64,000 nt of DNA from Streptomyces sp. NRRL F-6492 (GTDB lineage Bacteria; Actinomycetota; Actinomycetes; Streptomycetales; Streptomycetaceae): positions 38,528-102,527 of the forward strand of contig NZ_LGEG01000046.1 in assembly GCF_001280125.1 (NCBI RefSeq). The letters are read 5' to 3'. The notes beneath the pieces are model-generated. The model searched no databases and was not told the origin of the DNA. It saw nothing but the letters and a program-made list of their open reading frames with translations. A program made the translations under genes and the position numbers. Of the stretch, positions 63,861 to 64,000 are shown piece by piece (the stretch's first letter is position 1; every line of letters starts with the position of its first letter).

Positions 63861-64000
63861 TCAGGTCAACGGTTCGGGACCGGGTCCCGGCGGGGGCAGC
63901 GGGCGGGGAATGACTTCCTGCCCGCCGCTGCCGAAGAAGCCCTCCGGGTTCCAGGTGGAGTTCAGGACGACGAGCCGCTGCCCGCGGCGCACCCCCAGGG
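63861..64000 (-). CDS. C-terminal fragment of a gene cut by the window edge
   Basis: The leftward frame ends at a TGA at 63861-63863. The visible 45 residues read LGVRRGQRLVVLNSTWNPEGFFGSGGQEVIPRPLPPPGPGPEPLT. The Pro-rich tail is typical of Streptomyces proteins. The segment is too short to identify. Confidence 0.6.
   Translation of the reverse strand, partial: LGVRRGQRLVVLNSTWNPEGFFGSGGQEVIPRPLPPPGPGPEPLT

Noticed and set aside
1..64000. tRNA, rRNA or integrase attachment sites
   Set aside because: I scanned for tRNA-like cloverleaf ends (GGTTCGA-type T arms with CCA-proximal stems) and integrase genes and found none that could be supported by eye.

Overview
The window is a stretch of very G+C-rich actinobacterial chromosome, almost certainly Streptomyces or a close relative. 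The evidence is strong third-position G/C bias in every gene, many GTG starts and a few TTG starts, and frequent ATGA/GTGA overlaps. It also carries Streptomyces-type families: a conservon (cvnABCD), SpoIIE-type phosphatase, short MreB-like Mbl, NsrR with its Asp8/Cys3 ligand pattern, a class I terpene synthase, an I36 inhibitor and an F420/PPOX enzyme. No rRNA, tRNA, CRISPR array or intact prophage was seen.

Layout. 1-9,000: a cut NUDIX gene, a LuxR/HisKA_3 two-component system divergent from an ABC exporter, a YihY-like membrane protein, an HxlR regulator divergent from a thioesterase, a nucleosidase and a secreted hydrolase. 9,000-12,060: a Cys-containing leader peptide ahead of two flavin-dependent monooxygenases, probably for organosulfur use. 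12,060-17,650: a TetR/MFS/SpoIIE-phosphatase operon with a long palindromic operator, divergent from a yybP-ykoY (Mn2+) riboswitch that controls a GDT1-type exporter, then an S1-domain protein. 17,650-24,500: a TetR plus AidB-like acyl-CoA dehydrogenase, VOC protein, M20 amidohydrolase, a decayed LysR/MFS pair, a cupin and a TPR protein. 24,500-29,100: an accessory scar with two IS5-like transposase remnants, small unknown genes and a TerD-fusion protein.

29,100-36,100: a secreted PHA depolymerase, SRPBCC and PadR genes, a peroxiredoxin, a SHOCT protein, the nitric-oxide pair nsrR-hmp and mbl, whose stop codon lies in a 16-bp tandem repeat. 36,200-41,900: an I36 inhibitor coupled to a lipoprotein, a NodB deacetylase lipoprotein, a DUF6397 protein, an orphan roadblock protein and a PPOX enzyme. 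41,900-47,400: an MHYT membrane sensor followed by cvnABCD. 47,400-64,000: a methyltransferase, an HD protein, a secreted esterase, a desaturase, a SNF2-SWIM gene pair, folD under a ZTP riboswitch with a visible Shine-Dalgarno-sequestering arm, a septum-formation-type protein, an orphan terpene synthase, a DUF1206 protein, a hydrolase, a Xi-class glutathionyl reductase homologue and a cut gene at the right edge.

The distinctive content is regulatory. Two metabolite riboswitches, one putative cysteine leader-peptide attenuator and several perfect inverted-repeat operators next to their own regulators can be read directly. Many regulator genes have a TANNNT -10 box 6-7 nt before the start codon, which predicts leaderless mRNAs. 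All functions are inferred from sequence patterns and family knowledge; no database search was run.
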